From Candidatus Liberimonas magnetica (GTDB lineage: Bacteria > Elusimicrobiota > Endomicrobiia > Endomicrobiales > JAFGIL01): a DNA stretch of 64,000 bases. Below the pieces are notes generated by a model, which was not told the origin of the DNA, did not search any database, and was given only the letters and a program-made list of their open reading frames with translations. Below are positions 16,686 through 23,878 of this stretch, in pieces. The stretch lies in contig JAJAPY010000013.1 of the NCBI GenBank assembly GCA_020523885.1, forward strand, positions 20,766 through 84,765. Reading direction: 5' to 3'. Both the position numbers and the translations under genes were made by a program. How positions within the stretch are numbered: the first letter of the stretch is position 1; every line of letters starts with the position of its first letter.

Positions 16686-16800
16686 ATATTGCGGAGAGAA
16701 AGTTGAGGGGCTTTTTGAGTCTGTCCGAGTATTTAGGGGTAGTGTGATTGAAACACGGACAATATGTTTTAGCTGTTATTTTCTTGAACGTTGCATATAA
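16651..16800 (+). CDS. Small zinc-ribbon protein, 49 residues
   Basis: Starts inside the histone gene behind AAGGAGAG (16633-16640), so the two are translationally coupled. Four paired cysteines (CKYCGEK near 11-14 and CFSCYF near 40-43) make a classic zinc ribbon; the first half also has HC-NQ-C. Function unknown; a DNA- or protein-binding adaptor working with the histone is possible. Confidence 0.65.
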   Translation: MEERHCNQKTCKYCGEKVEGLFESVRVFRGSVIETRTICFSCYFLERCI

Positions 16801-16811
16801 TAAATCCTGCC

Positions 16812-16831
16812 TTTTAGGACACGCCTTTTAT
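16812..16831 (+). promoter_or_regulatory. Recurrent 20-bp dyad motif, copy C
   Basis: TTTTAGGACACGCCTTTTAT, the nearest relative of copy B. It precedes the ssb gene by about 185 bases with a hairpin between them. Confidence 0.6.
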
Positions 16832-16866
16832 ATTCCAATTACCTAAATATTTTAACTCATTTCAGT

Positions 16867-16909
16867 AAAAGCACGGGGTTTCATAAGCAAACCCAATGCG
16901 TGCTTTTTA
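16867..16909 (+). terminator. Terminator-like hairpin in the ssb leader
   Basis: AAAAGCAC (16867-16874) pairs with GTGCTTTT (16900-16907), with an inner stem GGGTTT/AAACCC, and ends in five Ts. It lies between dyad motif C and ssb, so it may be an attenuator. Confidence 0.55.
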
Positions 16910-16967
16910 GGGCGATTTAATTCGTCGAGTATGTAATTCTTTCGACTTATTCGGAGATATGGAAAAT

Positions 16968-16981
16968 AAACAGGCTGTTTG
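16968..16981. repeat. Palindrome upstream of ssb
   Basis: AAACAGGCTGTTTG. The same palindrome, in the opposite sense of its central base, follows ssb at 17354-17370. Confidence 0.45.
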
Positions 16982-17015
16982 TCTCAACAAAAATTGACAA
17001 AGGAGGCAAACATTT

Positions 17016-17345
17016 ATGAATAGTTTCTCGTGCAGTGGCAAGGTATCAAAAATCAGTGAGCCGATTTTCTTAAATGAAAACACAATGGCTCTGCGTTTTA
17101 CGGTAATGGCGGTAAATGGGCAGGTGGATTCCCAGGGCAAACCTCGTGCTGATTACGTTCCCTGTATCCTGTTCAATCCGAGTGAGGAGCTACAGGGAGT
17201 ATTTGCAGGGGATAAAACTGGTTTTGTCGTGGAGTTTTCAGGGAAAGTATCAAGCACCAACCTGCCTAATCCAAATCAAGGAGGAAAGAAAAGCTTCAGA
17301 ACAGAAGTAATAGTTTACAAGAACACTCTTCTATTGAAGAGCTAA
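17016..17345 (+). CDS. ssb: Single-stranded DNA-binding protein (OB fold), short form
   Basis: 109 residues, start behind AAAGGAGG. The sequence follows an SSB OB fold: NSFSCSGKVSKISEP, then ALRFTVMAVNGQ, then DYVPCILFN and VEFSGKVSS. It lacks the long acidic C-terminal tail of chromosomal SSBs, so contacts to host replication proteins through that tail are probably missing. It protects single strands during replication or transfer of the element. Flanked by matching palindromes and preceded by a hairpin and dyad motif C. Confidence 0.75.
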   Translation: MNSFSCSGKVSKISEPIFLNENTMALRFTVMAVNGQVDSQGKPRADYVPCILFNPSEELQGVFAGDKTGFVVEFSGKVSSTNLPNPNQGGKKSFRTEVIVYKNTLLLKS

Positions 17346-17353
17346 ATCAAAGA

Positions 17354-17370
17354 GCAAACAGCCTGTTTGC
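17354..17370. repeat. Palindrome downstream of ssb
   Basis: GCAAACAG-C-CTGTTTGC, perfect 8-1-8 palindrome, matching the one at 16968-16981. Confidence 0.45.
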
Positions 17371-17403
17371 AGTAGTTTGTCAGCAAAGCAGTAATAATCG
17401 GGG

Positions 17404-17437
17404 CCTGCCGGTCTAGTAATGCCGGCAGGTCTTTTTT
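17404..17437 (+). terminator. Rho-independent terminator after ssb
   Basis: CCTGCCGG (17404-17411) pairs with CCGGCAGG (17422-17429), followed by TCTTTTTTCT. Confidence 0.85.
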
Positions 17438-17455
17438 CTATTGGAGGCAGTAATT

Positions 17456-17989
17456 ATGAACGTATTTGAGTATGAAGGGAAAAAGTGCATTTCAATTAAT
17501 GGCAAAGATTATTTTTTAATCAGGGGATATGCAAAGCATTATGACAAATACATTTTTGTGCAGGTTGCAGGGAATACTCCTTTGCATAAAGAGGATATGC
17601 CGACAAAAGATTGGGAAATTGTCAGCAGTAAAGCAGATGATAAAAAGTCATGGATTGCTTATGTCAAAAGCTATTTCAGCTATGACACCGGAAAGGCGAC
17701 TTCCGTTTTAGCGTTTTTAGGTGCAACAACGGCAGGCTCATATTATGTTGCGCTTAATTTTATCGCAAAGAAGTTCGGCATAGACCTGCCTGCCGATAAA
17801 ATACACAAACTTGCTGATAAGTATTCAAAAGGAAAGAGCGAACATTTCTGCATAAGCGAGTTTGCGGATAACGGGAATACCGGGCAGAGCATGGTTTTAG
17901 TTGAGTTTAACGCAGGATTTGACGAAGAAATGGCTTTTGAAATTCTTAACTTCTCAAAAAAAGGAGATGATAAAAATGAGATTCATTAA
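17456..17989 (+). CDS. Hypothetical protein, 177 residues
   Basis: Start ATG 17456 behind TTGGAGG (17441-17447). N-terminal beta-rich segment (FEYEGKKCISINGKDYFLI), a middle part rich in Gly/Ala/Thr (VLAFLGATTAGSYYVAL) that could be one hydrophobic helix, and an acidic tail. No family recognised. First gene of a tightly spaced run that ends in the methylase-helicase fusion, so a role in DNA metabolism of the element is likely by context. Confidence 0.65.
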   Translation: MNVFEYEGKKCISINGKDYFLIRGYAKHYDKYIFVQVAGNTPLHKEDMPTKDWEIVSSKADDKKSWIAYVKSYFSYDTGKATSVLAFLGATTAGSYYVALNFIAKKFGIDLPADKIHKLADKYSKGKSEHFCISEFADNGNTGQSMVLVEFNAGFDEEMAFEILNFSKKGDDKNEIH

Positions 17990-18143
17990 GAAAAAGAGCG
18001 TTATGGAATGTGTGAAAACAATTTCGGGAAGAAAGAGAATCATATCAAGAAGATTTTATCTATGGCTTGACGCAAGAGTCCAAACGGCAATAGAGGACGT
18101 CGTAAAAAGAACGGGCGGTAACAAACGAATAGAAGGATTTTAG
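17976..18143 (+). CDS. Small basic protein, possibly histone-fold-like
   Basis: 55 residues, start behind AAAGGAG and overlapping the previous gene by 14 bases. Layout: helix KKSVMECVKTISG, basic loop RKRIISRRF, long helix YLWLDARVQTAIEDVVKRTG, then GNKRIEGF. The order of a short helix, a loop, a long helix and a basic NKR turn is like the histone at 16515, though the RKT-x-DL signature is missing. Alternatively a small DNA-binding protein of another kind. Histone relationship is a low-confidence inference. Confidence 0.6.
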   Translation: MRFIKKKSVMECVKTISGRKRIISRRFYLWLDARVQTAIEDVVKRTGGNKRIEGF

Positions 18144-18156
18144 GAGGTAATCGTAT

Positions 18157-18399
18157 ATGAACGGCGAAGAACGCAACAACATTATTACTCATCTTGAAAA
18201 CTGCGATACGTTTGACGGTTTTGTGATTAAAGATGAAAAGTGCAGGCAGTATTTTGTGTGTGCCATAACTTTGTTATCAAGGCAGAATGGCAATACATTC
18301 CTGCAAAAACTGAGAAGTTTAGGTTGTAAATCCTACAAGCGAAAAATAGAGAATGAGGAGGTGGACAACGATGCAGACAGCAAAACAGATGGACAATGA
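18157..18399 (+). CDS. Small hypothetical protein, 80 residues
   Basis: Strong ribosome site TAGGAGG before ATG 18157. Mixed helix and strand with an acidic tail (IENEEVDNDADSK). No family recognised. It overlaps the start of the methylase-helicase gene by 29 bases and is probably translated together with it. Confidence 0.6.
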   Translation: MNGEERNNIITHLENCDTFDGFVIKDEKCRQYFVCAITLLSRQNGNTFLQKLRSLGCKSYKRKIENEEVDNDADSKTDGQ

Positions 18400-21300
18400 T
18401 TTAAAGTCAACTGGCAGGCAGTCAAACAAAAACCTTAGTTTCAGGTTATACGGTAAAAGCAAACATCAGCAGTATTATACTCCGAACGAATTAGCGGACT
18501 GTATCTGTAAGATGCTGCTACCGGCGTTTGACGTAGAAAACATAGGATACCTTTCCGTGCTTGATCCGACCTGCGGTTCAGGGAGATTATTACTTCCCTG
18601 GAAGAATGTAAAAGCGCAGGTTTTAGGGATTGAACTGGACAAGGAGATAGCAGTAGTAGCAAAACGGCTTATTGGCAAAGAAAACGTAAGAACAGGGGAT
18701 TTGCTTGATTACGCCTCTTTACTGAACGGGTTTAACCTTGCCGTATCAAACCCGCCTTATGGCATAAGATGGGACGTTAAGGATAAAAGCGTCAGCTTTG
18801 AGGCAACGTCTTACGGCGAGTCAATTGAAAGCCAGTCAGCAACAATAGAGATAATCACGCAGGCGCTTGGCTATAACGGGATTCTTGCAGCGATAATCCC
18901 TGCAACTACGTTTACAAACGCAAAAGATAGCGGGTTAAGGAAACACTTGTATTCAAACTATGACGTTCTGTTAAAAGCAACTCTGAAGAACGTATTTAAG
19001 GCAGAGTACAACATAGACGTTGTTGTTGATTTGGTAATCGCGCAAAAGAGCTATGTCCGTGATGAAAAAGAAAAAGCGGATTACGAAAAGCTTGAGATTG
19101 ACATAATAAAAGATTTCGGCTGGCAGAATACTCTGATTTCCGCAATGAAAAAGATAATTGAAGATAAGAAAATTGAAGTTATGTCTTCCAAAAGCGGCCA
19201 CGTTCCGTTCCTGAATATGTTAGAGCCAGTTGAAACTGAAAACAAGGCAAACATAACGTGCAGGGGCATATCAGGAAATGTATCTACAATAGCGTTGCTT
19301 AATTTTATCAATAAAACGGTAGAGGATTACAACGTAATTCAGGGAGTGCAGACAGGAATAGTTGATGCCTACCTGTCATCGGCTAACCTTATTAAACGAG
19401 GAATAAAGCCTGCAATGGAAATGCTGAAACATCTCGGCTTTAACGCTGAGGCAAAGAAAGAGGATATAGACCGTCTTGAGCGGTTAAAGGAAAAGTATGA
19501 GTTTCTTTCAATGCCAATCTATAAGCCAAAGAGCCATCAGTTGCTTGCGTATTTTTATGACAAGGAGTACGAAGCTAAAGAAACAGTAAAAGATAAGGAA
19601 AATAGAGTGCTTTTTAAGGAAGGCAAAAAATATCATCTTCACCCAAGCTGGGTAAGGAGAAAAGAATTAGCCAAGTTAGATAACGTGTATGATGAGCAGT
19701 CAAAAAAGAACTTTACAATAAAGACAGAGATTGATAGGGGTTATCTTTCAATAAATGTCATAAGCGAGCAGGGTCAGAAAACATTCCGGGAGATAGACCT
19801 TGAGGACATAAAGACGTTTATTAAGGTGTTTCCTCTGCCGGATGTTGAGGACGTAAATGACAAATATCCAAAACTTGTTGAAAGTTATAGAAAAAGAATT
19901 GAATCGGAGTTTCCGTTTCTTTTTGACTATCAAAAAGAGGATTTAGCAAGGCTGGCTCTGAAGAATTTCGGTTATGTTGGCTATGAGATGGGCGGGGGCA
20001 AGACAGTAACATCTGTGTGCTGGGCAAAGTTAAGGAATTATAAGCATGTGCTTATTGTGTGCCAGTCAGGGCTTGTAGATAATTGGCTTAATGAACTGAA
20101 CAAATTTGGTTTTAAGGTACAAAAGCTTACTACCCACAGCTCTGTTGACAAATTAAAGGAACAGAAGAGAGCAGACCAAAAAACAGGTGAAACTATTTAT
20201 TACATAACAAGTTATGAGTTTCTGTCTTTGGAATCCGGCAAGAGATACGATCCCTGGGACTGCATAGAGTATGACAAGGACGGCAACATAAGAAGAAAAT
20301 CTACGGATAATAAATCAGAGAAATGCCCTTTATGCCACAGAAGTTTTTCGGATGCGATAAAGGAATGTCCTAAATGTAAAGAGCATGAAAAATGGACGGG
20401 CAATGTATGCCTTAAATGCGGTTATGTTGCATATACCTACACTTCTGAAAGAAAATCATATCCTGCATACAAGCGAATCAGAAAAATGTTTGATGCCGTT
20501 ATTGTTGATGAAGCGCAGATGGCTAAGACAAAGAATTCGCTTAGAGGCAGAGCGGTAAGGGCATTAAAACCAAAAGGGAAGCTGATATTAACAGGCACTT
20601 TGATGAAAGGGTACATAACCGACATTTACTGGAATGTTGGCTGGCTGCTTGGCTTTGGGAATCCCTTGTTTCCGTACAATTACGTTGGCGGCTCAAAATA
20701 CTTTCTTAATGAGTTCGGAACTTTTGAGTTTGTGACAAAGCAGTTTGAAGATACGTTAAGCGAGGGCAGGGCAAGGTTGATCCCTGAAGTATCAAACTTA
20801 AACAGGTTTTGGCGTATTATTGCCTCTTTTGCGGTAAGAAGATTAAAAGATGAGATGATAGAACTGCCGAAAAAGAACAAAAATATACTTCTTTTGCCAA
20901 TGCACCAGGAACATGCGGACGTTTATAACCAGTTTCAGGAATGGGCAACAAAGACAATAAAAAAAGCAATGAACATGGCAGAAAGAAACGGCGGTGAAGT
21001 TAATATGGGCGTTATTTCTTCTGCTTTGTGGAAACTAAGGTTTGCTGCAACTGTTCCTAACGCAAGGGATTATCTTTGTGATGGCAAAGGGCCTGATGCC
21101 GTTTTATCAAACGGTAGTTGGAACAAGGTAAATAAAATTGTTGAGCTTGCGGAACAGATTAAGCAGAGAAATGAAAAAGTAATAATTTTTTCAGCTTTAA
21201 GACCTATGGTGTCTGCTATATGTAAGAAGTTAAGAGACAAAGGCATTGAGTTCATTCCCATACTATCAAACCATAAAAGCAGCCAGAGGTTTGCAAAGAT

Positions 21301-21856
21301 TGAGGAGTTCAGTGCAAACGGACACACGGCAATTGTAACAGGGCTTAACGTTCTTAACCGGGGATTTACAATAACTGCTGCAAATAACGTGATTATTTCG
21401 GACATTGAATATACACCCGAATCTACTTTACAGGCAGAAGACAGAGCGCACAGGACAGGCCAGCAAAAAGAGGTAAACGTTTATTACCTTTTTTCAAAAG
21501 GGAGCATAGACGAGCTAATGTTTGAGCTTGTATCAAAGAAACAGGCAGCAATATCAAATGCAATAGATGGCAAAGCTGCCTATTCTAATCTTGCCGAACT
21601 TCTTGAGGGCATGAAAGGCAATATTCAGATGGAAGTTGCAAAACGGATAACTGTAAACAAGCCAGTTGAAGCTGAAAAAAATGTCATTCCGGTTGCTCTA
21701 ACAATAACAACTGATTACAAAGAACCTGCAAATAACTTATGGAATGAACTATACAAGGCACAGTTAGAGATGTTAAAGAATAAAAGGGCAGAGAAACGAA
21801 AAAAAGTCCTTGAACATCTTGCACAGCCAACACTATTTGACCAGATGAATAGTTAG
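18371..21856 (+). CDS. N6-adenine methylase, zinc-knuckle and SNF2-type helicase fusion
   Basis: 1161 residues from ATG 18371 behind GAGGAGGTG (18355-18363). N-terminal methylase: SAM motif DPTCGSGRLLLPW near 64-76 and NPPYGIRWD near 127-135. SNF2 core: Walker A EMGGGKT near 538-544, DEAQ near 713, LTGT near 745, and motif VI QAEDRAHRTGQ near 1020-1030. Between motifs Ia and II are three cysteine pairs (CPLCHRSF, CPKCKEH, CLKCGY), a zinc insertion of about 60 residues. No nuclease domain is visible, unlike type ISP restriction enzymes. Similar methylase-helicase fusions occur in plasmids and phages, where they may protect or remodel element DNA. Confidence 0.88.
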   Translation: MQTAKQMDNDLKSTGRQSNKNLSFRLYGKSKHQQYYTPNELADCICKMLLPAFDVENIGYLSVLDPTCGSGRLLLPWKNVKAQVLGIELDKEIAVVAKRLIGKENVRTGDLLDYASLLNGFNLAVSNPPYGIRWDVKDKSVSFEATSYGESIESQSATIEIITQALGYNGILAAIIPATTFTNAKDSGLRKHLYSNYDVLLKATLKNVFKAEYNIDVVVDLVIAQKSYVRDEKEKADYEKLEIDIIKDFGWQNTLISAMKKIIEDKKIEVMSSKSGHVPFLNMLEPVETENKANITCRGISGNVSTIALLNFINKTVEDYNVIQGVQTGIVDAYLSSANLIKRGIKPAMEMLKHLGFNAEAKKEDIDRLERLKEKYEFLSMPIYKPKSHQLLAYFYDKEYEAKETVKDKENRVLFKEGKKYHLHPSWVRRKELAKLDNVYDEQSKKNFTIKTEIDRGYLSINVISEQGQKTFREIDLEDIKTFIKVFPLPDVEDVNDKYPKLVESYRKRIESEFPFLFDYQKEDLARLALKNFGYVGYEMGGGKTVTSVCWAKLRNYKHVLIVCQSGLVDNWLNELNKFGFKVQKLTTHSSVDKLKEQKRADQKTGETIYYITSYEFLSLESGKRYDPWDCIEYDKDGNIRRKSTDNKSEKCPLCHRSFSDAIKECPKCKEHEKWTGNVCLKCGYVAYTYTSERKSYPAYKRIRKMFDAVIVDEAQMAKTKNSLRGRAVRALKPKGKLILTGTLMKGYITDIYWNVGWLLGFGNPLFPYNYVGGSKYFLNEFGTFEFVTKQFEDTLSEGRARLIPEVSNLNRFWRIIASFAVRRLKDEMIELPKKNKNILLLPMHQEHADVYNQFQEWATKTIKKAMNMAERNGGEVNMGVISSALWKLRFAATVPNARDYLCDGKGPDAVLSNGSWNKVNKIVELAEQIKQRNEKVIIFSALRPMVSAICKKLRDKGIEFIPILSNHKSSQRFAKIEEFSANGHTAIVTGLNVLNRGFTITAANNVIISDIEYTPESTLQAEDRAHRTGQQKEVNVYYLFSKGSIDELMFELVSKKQAAISNAIDGKAAYSNLAELLEGMKGNIQMEVAKRITVNKPVEAEKNVIPVALTITTDYKEPANNLWNELYKAQLEMLKNKRAEKRKKVLEHLAQPTLFDQMNS

Positions 21857-21880
21857 TAAATACCCAAAAAACGAAAAGCA

Positions 21881-21919
21881 AAAGCCTATCGGGAACTAAA
21901 ACCCTGGTAGGCTTTTTTT
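21881..21919 (+). terminator. Rho-independent terminator after the methylase-helicase gene
   Basis: AAAGCCTA (21881-21888) pairs with TAGGCTTT (21908-21915), then a run of Ts. Confidence 0.85.
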
Positions 21920-21941
21920 ACTTAAAAAGGAGGTGATTATT

Positions 21942-22424
21942 TTGAATGAAGTAAATAAATGGTATGCGACCTTGATGTTATCTGTACACTGTCTTTGCGA
22001 GCAAGGATATAATCCCGAACGGATTATTGATATTGCAAAACTGCTTGAGCAGAAAACCGGCATAAAAGCAGATTCAGTAATCAGGGAAATTCAAAGAACA
22101 ATTGACTTTCATATTGACTATGAAAAGCATGAAATCAAAAACAGAAAATCGCGTGAAAGAGAAGTTAAACAGCAGGAAAAACACGAGCAAAAGTTCAATG
22201 AGCTACCCGCAGACATACAGCATATGATGATAATGGAAAACAGCGGAAGCTATCACAAGGCGGTTGATGTTTTGGCGAAAAAAGGCAGGAAATATGCCAT
22301 GTCTTTTGCTGAAAAGCTGAACAAAAACCATAAGGAGTTTAACCATGTACAGCCCGAAAATCAAAGAGGAATTAATACCGAAGCTCTACAAAATTGCCCG
22401 GCAGAAGAACAAGCCCATGACTAA
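21942..22424 (+). CDS. Hypothetical charged helical protein, 160 residues
   Basis: TTG start at 21942 fits the AAAGGAGG site (21926-21933) better than the GTG at 21933, which overlaps it. The middle is highly charged (KNRKSREREVKQQEKHEQ) and helical. No family recognised. It overlaps the RHH-like gene that follows by 80 bases, so the three small genes here form one unit. Confidence 0.6.
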   Translation: MNEVNKWYATLMLSVHCLCEQGYNPERIIDIAKLLEQKTGIKADSVIREIQRTIDFHIDYEKHEIKNRKSREREVKQQEKHEQKFNELPADIQHMMIMENSGSYHKAVDVLAKKGRKYAMSFAEKLNKNHKEFNHVQPENQRGINTEALQNCPAEEQAHD

Positions 22425-22500
22425 AATTGTCAATGAGATACTTGAAAGAGAGCTTGCCAGGATTGAGGCTGGAATCAAAAAGGAAGGTGATAACCAATGA
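22345..22500 (+). CDS. Small ribbon-helix-helix-like protein, 51 residues
   Basis: Ribosome site AAGGAG (22332-22337), ATG 22345. It reads YSPKIKEELIPKLYKIARQK, then NKPMTKIVNEILERELARIE. A short strand followed by two helices with the PMTKIVNEIL turn is the CopG/Arc-like arrangement. It overlaps both neighbours, the next by ATGA. A DNA-binding repressor or plasmid-maintenance protein is likely but unproven. Confidence 0.65.
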   Translation: MYSPKIKEELIPKLYKIARQKNKPMTKIVNEILERELARIEAGIKKEGDNQ

Positions 22501-22697
22501 CAAAAACAGCTTGTATTTTCAGGAATGAGACAAACGAAGTCAGGGAAAGTGGGGTAAAAACTGTTTCACTAATTCCAAAAATGAAGGCAGAAAAGCGATT
22601 CAGGGATGATGGCATGTGTCCTGAATGCTTTGCGGAAATGGTATTGCGTGAAGGCATAACGACTTGTGATTTATGTGGTTATGTTGAATGCGATTGA
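22497..22697 (+). CDS. Small zinc-ribbon protein, 66 residues
   Basis: ATGA overlap with the RHH-like gene. Two cysteine pairs, CPECFAEM near 41-44 and CDLCGY near 57-60, form a zinc ribbon at the C-terminus; the N-terminal half is basic. Last gene before the hairpin-rich noncoding region. Function unknown. Confidence 0.65.
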   Translation: MTKTACIFRNETNEVRESGVKTVSLIPKMKAEKRFRDDGMCPECFAEMVLREGITTCDLCGYVECD

Positions 22698-22847
22698 AAG
22701 GAGTCAAAGGACCTGGGCATGTCTGAAAACTGCCTGTTTCCCTTTTGATAGTTGGATTTTGCATTTGCATTTTCAGGCTTCATTCCCCCTCATTCCTCTA
22801 TTCCCCATCAACATCAATATCAGTGCAATGTTCAGTAAATCAACCCC

Positions 22848-22967
22848 CAGCCCGTAGGGCTGTATATATAACGCACGAAGTGCGAATACAAAAGAAATAA
22901 TGGCGTAGCCATTAAAGTACTTATAAGGCACTTATAACATAGTCCCTCATTGAGCGAACCTCAATGA
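22848..22967. repeat. Array of five short perfect hairpins, four with GNA-type triloops
   Basis: CAGCCC-GTA-GGGCTG (22848-22862), CGCAC-GAA-GTGCG (22872-22884), TAATGGC-GTA-GCCATTA (22898-22914), TTATAAG-GCA-CTTATAA (22921-22937) and TCATTGAG-CGAAC-CTCAATGA (22947-22967). Stems differ in sequence but loops agree, so structure, not sequence, is repeated. GNA triloops are known to make very stable DNA minihairpins. No gene is seen from 22698 to 23037. Candidate origin or transfer site, or structured RNA. Confidence 0.7.
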
Positions 22968-22987
22968 ACGAGTGAAACATCCTGCGA

Positions 22988-23019
22988 ATTAGAGCGGTAG
23001 CGAAATGAGAGCTGACTAC
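22988..23019 (+). other. Conserved noncoding motif, copy 1
   Basis: ATTAGAGCGGT (22988-22998) then AGAGCTGACTA (23008-23018). The same two words recur, spaced slightly wider, in the leader at 28793-28826. Confidence 0.45.
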
Positions 23020-23030
23020 GGCAATTTAAC

Positions 23031-23048
23031 GGAAGGCTTACGCCTTCC
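23031..23048 (-). terminator. Hairpin over the 3' end of the minus-strand gene
   Basis: GGAAGGC-TTAC-GCCTTCC; overlaps the last codons of the gene at 23038-23448 and continues the hairpin array. No clear T-run. Confidence 0.4.
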
Positions 23049-23448
23049 TGTGTATCTTCTCCAAAATCTTACCTAACTTCTTGGAATATTCCTCTTCATT
23101 CAAATTAATTCCTTTGGCATTCCTGTAATGCTCAACCTCAAAATCATTAAGCACTATCCTGTCAAAAGGGTCATAGATATTTCGCAATTCCTTCAAGCGT
23201 TCATCAAAGAAATACAGCTTGTTTTCTACCCTGACTACTTTAAGCCTTGTTGGCATTGTTGCGCCCATGCGTTCCGCTAAACTTCTTACTCTTTCGGTAA
23301 AATACGCTTGGCTTTTACCTTTCTCTATCCATCGCCCAAACTCCATAATCTCGGCTTCGCATTCTGGGCATTCACATGCCTCGTCAAGTTTTACGCTTGG
23401 GTGATATTCGCAATGAGTGCCTGCCTCAGTTTCATTATTTTCTACCAT
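23038..23448 (-). CDS. Hypothetical protein with cysteine cluster, 136 residues
   Basis: Ribosome site GGAGG before the start. The N-terminus has HCEYHPSVKLDEACECPECE, a possible metal site with five cysteines or histidines. The rest is charged and helical (YFTERVRSLAERMG, KIHRKA). No family recognised. It points toward the hairpin array. Confidence 0.65.
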   Translation of the reverse strand: MVENNETEAGTHCEYHPSVKLDEACECPECEAEIMEFGRWIEKGKSQAYFTERVRSLAERMGATMPTRLKVVRVENKLYFFDERLKELRNIYDPFDRIVLNDFEVEHYRNAKGINLNEEEYSKKLGKILEKIHRKA

Positions 23449-23878
23449 TTTATTTTAAACCTCCTTTCATTTTTATTCTTTTCTTTTATAAAAAACCCCC
23501 GATTATTGGGGGATAATTCCATTACTCCCCCTATGGATAGAACGGGGGTGGCGGATATGCGGGGGCAGTAAAATAAAGAATAAGCCCAAAAAACTTATAT
23601 GGCTAGCTGAACGCATTGTGAAGCGCCTTATATGTTTTTAGCATAGAAGCCGTATCATTTTGTCTTAGGAAGGTATCAAAGAAGTTTAGAATATCTGGCT
23701 AACATACCATAAGGTTTTATCCTTAAAATATATCAGCGCAGGTATCCGTGTGCAATAAAATCAATGCAACGGAGTTTATATATTTTATTATATGGGGTGC
23801 TTAATAGCTACATGCTATTGTTCAATCATGTTTCTTATTCTATAATATGACCAATATAGTCTGCTTTAGGGGAGCATC
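23449..23878. other. Intergenic region before the SIR2 gene
   Basis: No gene seen. CCCCC (23496-23500) pairs with GGGGG (23508-23512), with A's before it, which on the minus strand is a hairpin followed by six Ts, as if ending a minus-strand transcript from this gap. AT-rich dyads lie near 23730 and 23785. The SIR2 gene has AGGGGAG at 23868-23874. Confidence 0.4.

Noticed and set aside
22848..22967. Hairpin array as integron attC sites
   Set aside because: No attC core words or integron integrase are nearby, and stems are only 5-8 bp.
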